Positions 63,432 through 64,000 of a stretch of DNA of 64,000 nt are shown here, one piece after another (positions within the stretch are counted from its first letter, which is position 1; each line of letters opens with the position of its first letter). Location of the stretch: positions 445,164,895-445,228,894 of the forward strand of contig NC_077227.1 in the NCBI RefSeq assembly GCF_027887165.1, written 5' to 3'. The notes under the pieces are model-generated. The model saw nothing but the letters and a program-made list of their open reading frames with translations. It was not told the origin of the DNA and did not search any database. A program made the position numbers and the translations under genes. This stretch comes from Monodelphis domestica (Eukaryota; Chordata; Mammalia; Didelphimorphia; Didelphidae).

Positions 63432-64000
63432 AAAAAGATTTTGTATTGGCCACGATACCCCCCACTACCCAATAACTCTAGGAGCTGCCTATCACCTCTA
63501 TGATCCAATGTAAAATACTGGGGTAGGAAGAATTTGAAGCATTTTACCACCTGGTCCCTTCCTCTCCTAGAATTCATACACACCTCCCTAGACTCCTTAT
63601 ATGCTATACAGTCAAGGCTACTTGCTTATCCTTGAACATGATGCTTCATCTCTCACCTCCATGCTTTTGCATTGGCTGTGTCATCCCCCCGTCCACCACC
63701 ACCCTCTATCCCCCCTATTCCTGGCATGCAATCCCTTCTCACCTCCATCTCTTAGAATTCCTGAATTTTTTCAAGATTCACCCCAAAAGTCATCTTTTAC
63801 AGGAGGTCTTCCCTAGCCCCCTGACTGCTAGAGCCTTCCACTCTAAGGTTACTTTTTATGTTCTCTATATGTAGCTTCTCAATACCTATTTATATAAACA
63901 TTTCCCCCTTTAGGGTATAAGCAAGAATTGGGATGATTTTTCCCTTTCTTTGTGTCCCTAATTCTTAGTACCGTGCCTGGCACATAGTAAGTGCTGGACT
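63432..64000 (+). mobile_element. L2 LINE 3' part, running off the window
   Basis: 'TAGGAGCTGCCTATCACCTC', 'CCACCTGGTCCCTTCCTCTC', 'CTTATCCTTGAACATGATGC', 'CATGCTTTTGCATTGGCTGT', 'GGAGGTCTTCCCTAGCCCCC' and finally 'CCGTGCCTGGCACATAGTAA' then GTGCTGGACT at the window end. The terminal 'aataaatgttt' part lies beyond base 64,000. Confidence 0.88.

Overview
The window reads as ordinary mammalian nuclear DNA, most likely from a marsupial (metatherian). The main evidence is the repeat content. There are tRNA-derived SINEs whose 3' tails end in the RTE/BovB-like motif GTCACAAAGAGTCAGACA, and A-tailed SINEs reading GATTGAGAGCCAGGCCTAGA, both typical of opossum, wallaby and Tasmanian devil genomes. 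There are also long AT-rich L1 copies of the marsupial type, abundant old MIR and L2 copies, and (TG)n/(CT)n/(TA)n microsatellites. All family names come from memory of consensus sequences; no library search was run.

No host protein-coding gene can be demonstrated. All long open frames lie in repeats or simple sequence. The one gene-like place is a GC- and CpG-rich patch at about 54.6-55.2 kb holding a 37-codon frame shaped like a signal peptide and ending on a possible splice donor. No rRNA, tRNA, CRISPR or bacterial-style operon structure is present.

Layout. 0-19.5 kb: gene-poor sequence with scattered MIR, MAR1-like SINE and L2 fragments, several microsatellites, an L2 split by an L1 piece (4.8-6.1 kb) and a small hAT element inside a SINE (14.07 kb). 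19.5-31.7 kb: a LINE-dense block with one long reverse-strand L1, two related retroviral LTRs, and an L1 whose 5' UTR was entered by a second L1 with an 11-bp target duplication. 31.8-34.7 kb: two hAT elements with 8-bp target duplications, one carrying an unassigned retroposon called 'repeat X' here. 35.6-43.7 kb: an L1 split by a 6.2-kb endogenous retrovirus-like element with paired LTRs, a 5-bp target duplication and a tRNA-Leu-like primer site, itself holding a younger SINE. 44-49.6 kb: SINE and L2 fragments, a probable solo LTR, and a MAR1 SINE split by an L1 tail. 50-51.5 kb: a four-layer nest (SINE, hAT, then MAR1 SINE and repeat X). 52.7-54.4 kb: an LTR holding a Tigger-type element, then a target site used repeatedly by a SINE and an L1. 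54.6-61 kb: the CpG-rich patch, non-repetitive homeobox-site-like sequence near 58 kb, and old SINE/L2 fragments. 61-64 kb: a long L2 with a recognisable reverse-transcriptase motif, interrupted by an L1 tail that is interrupted by a SINE.

Taken together, the window is mostly a stratified record of transposition. The target duplications allow the order of many insertions to be read directly.
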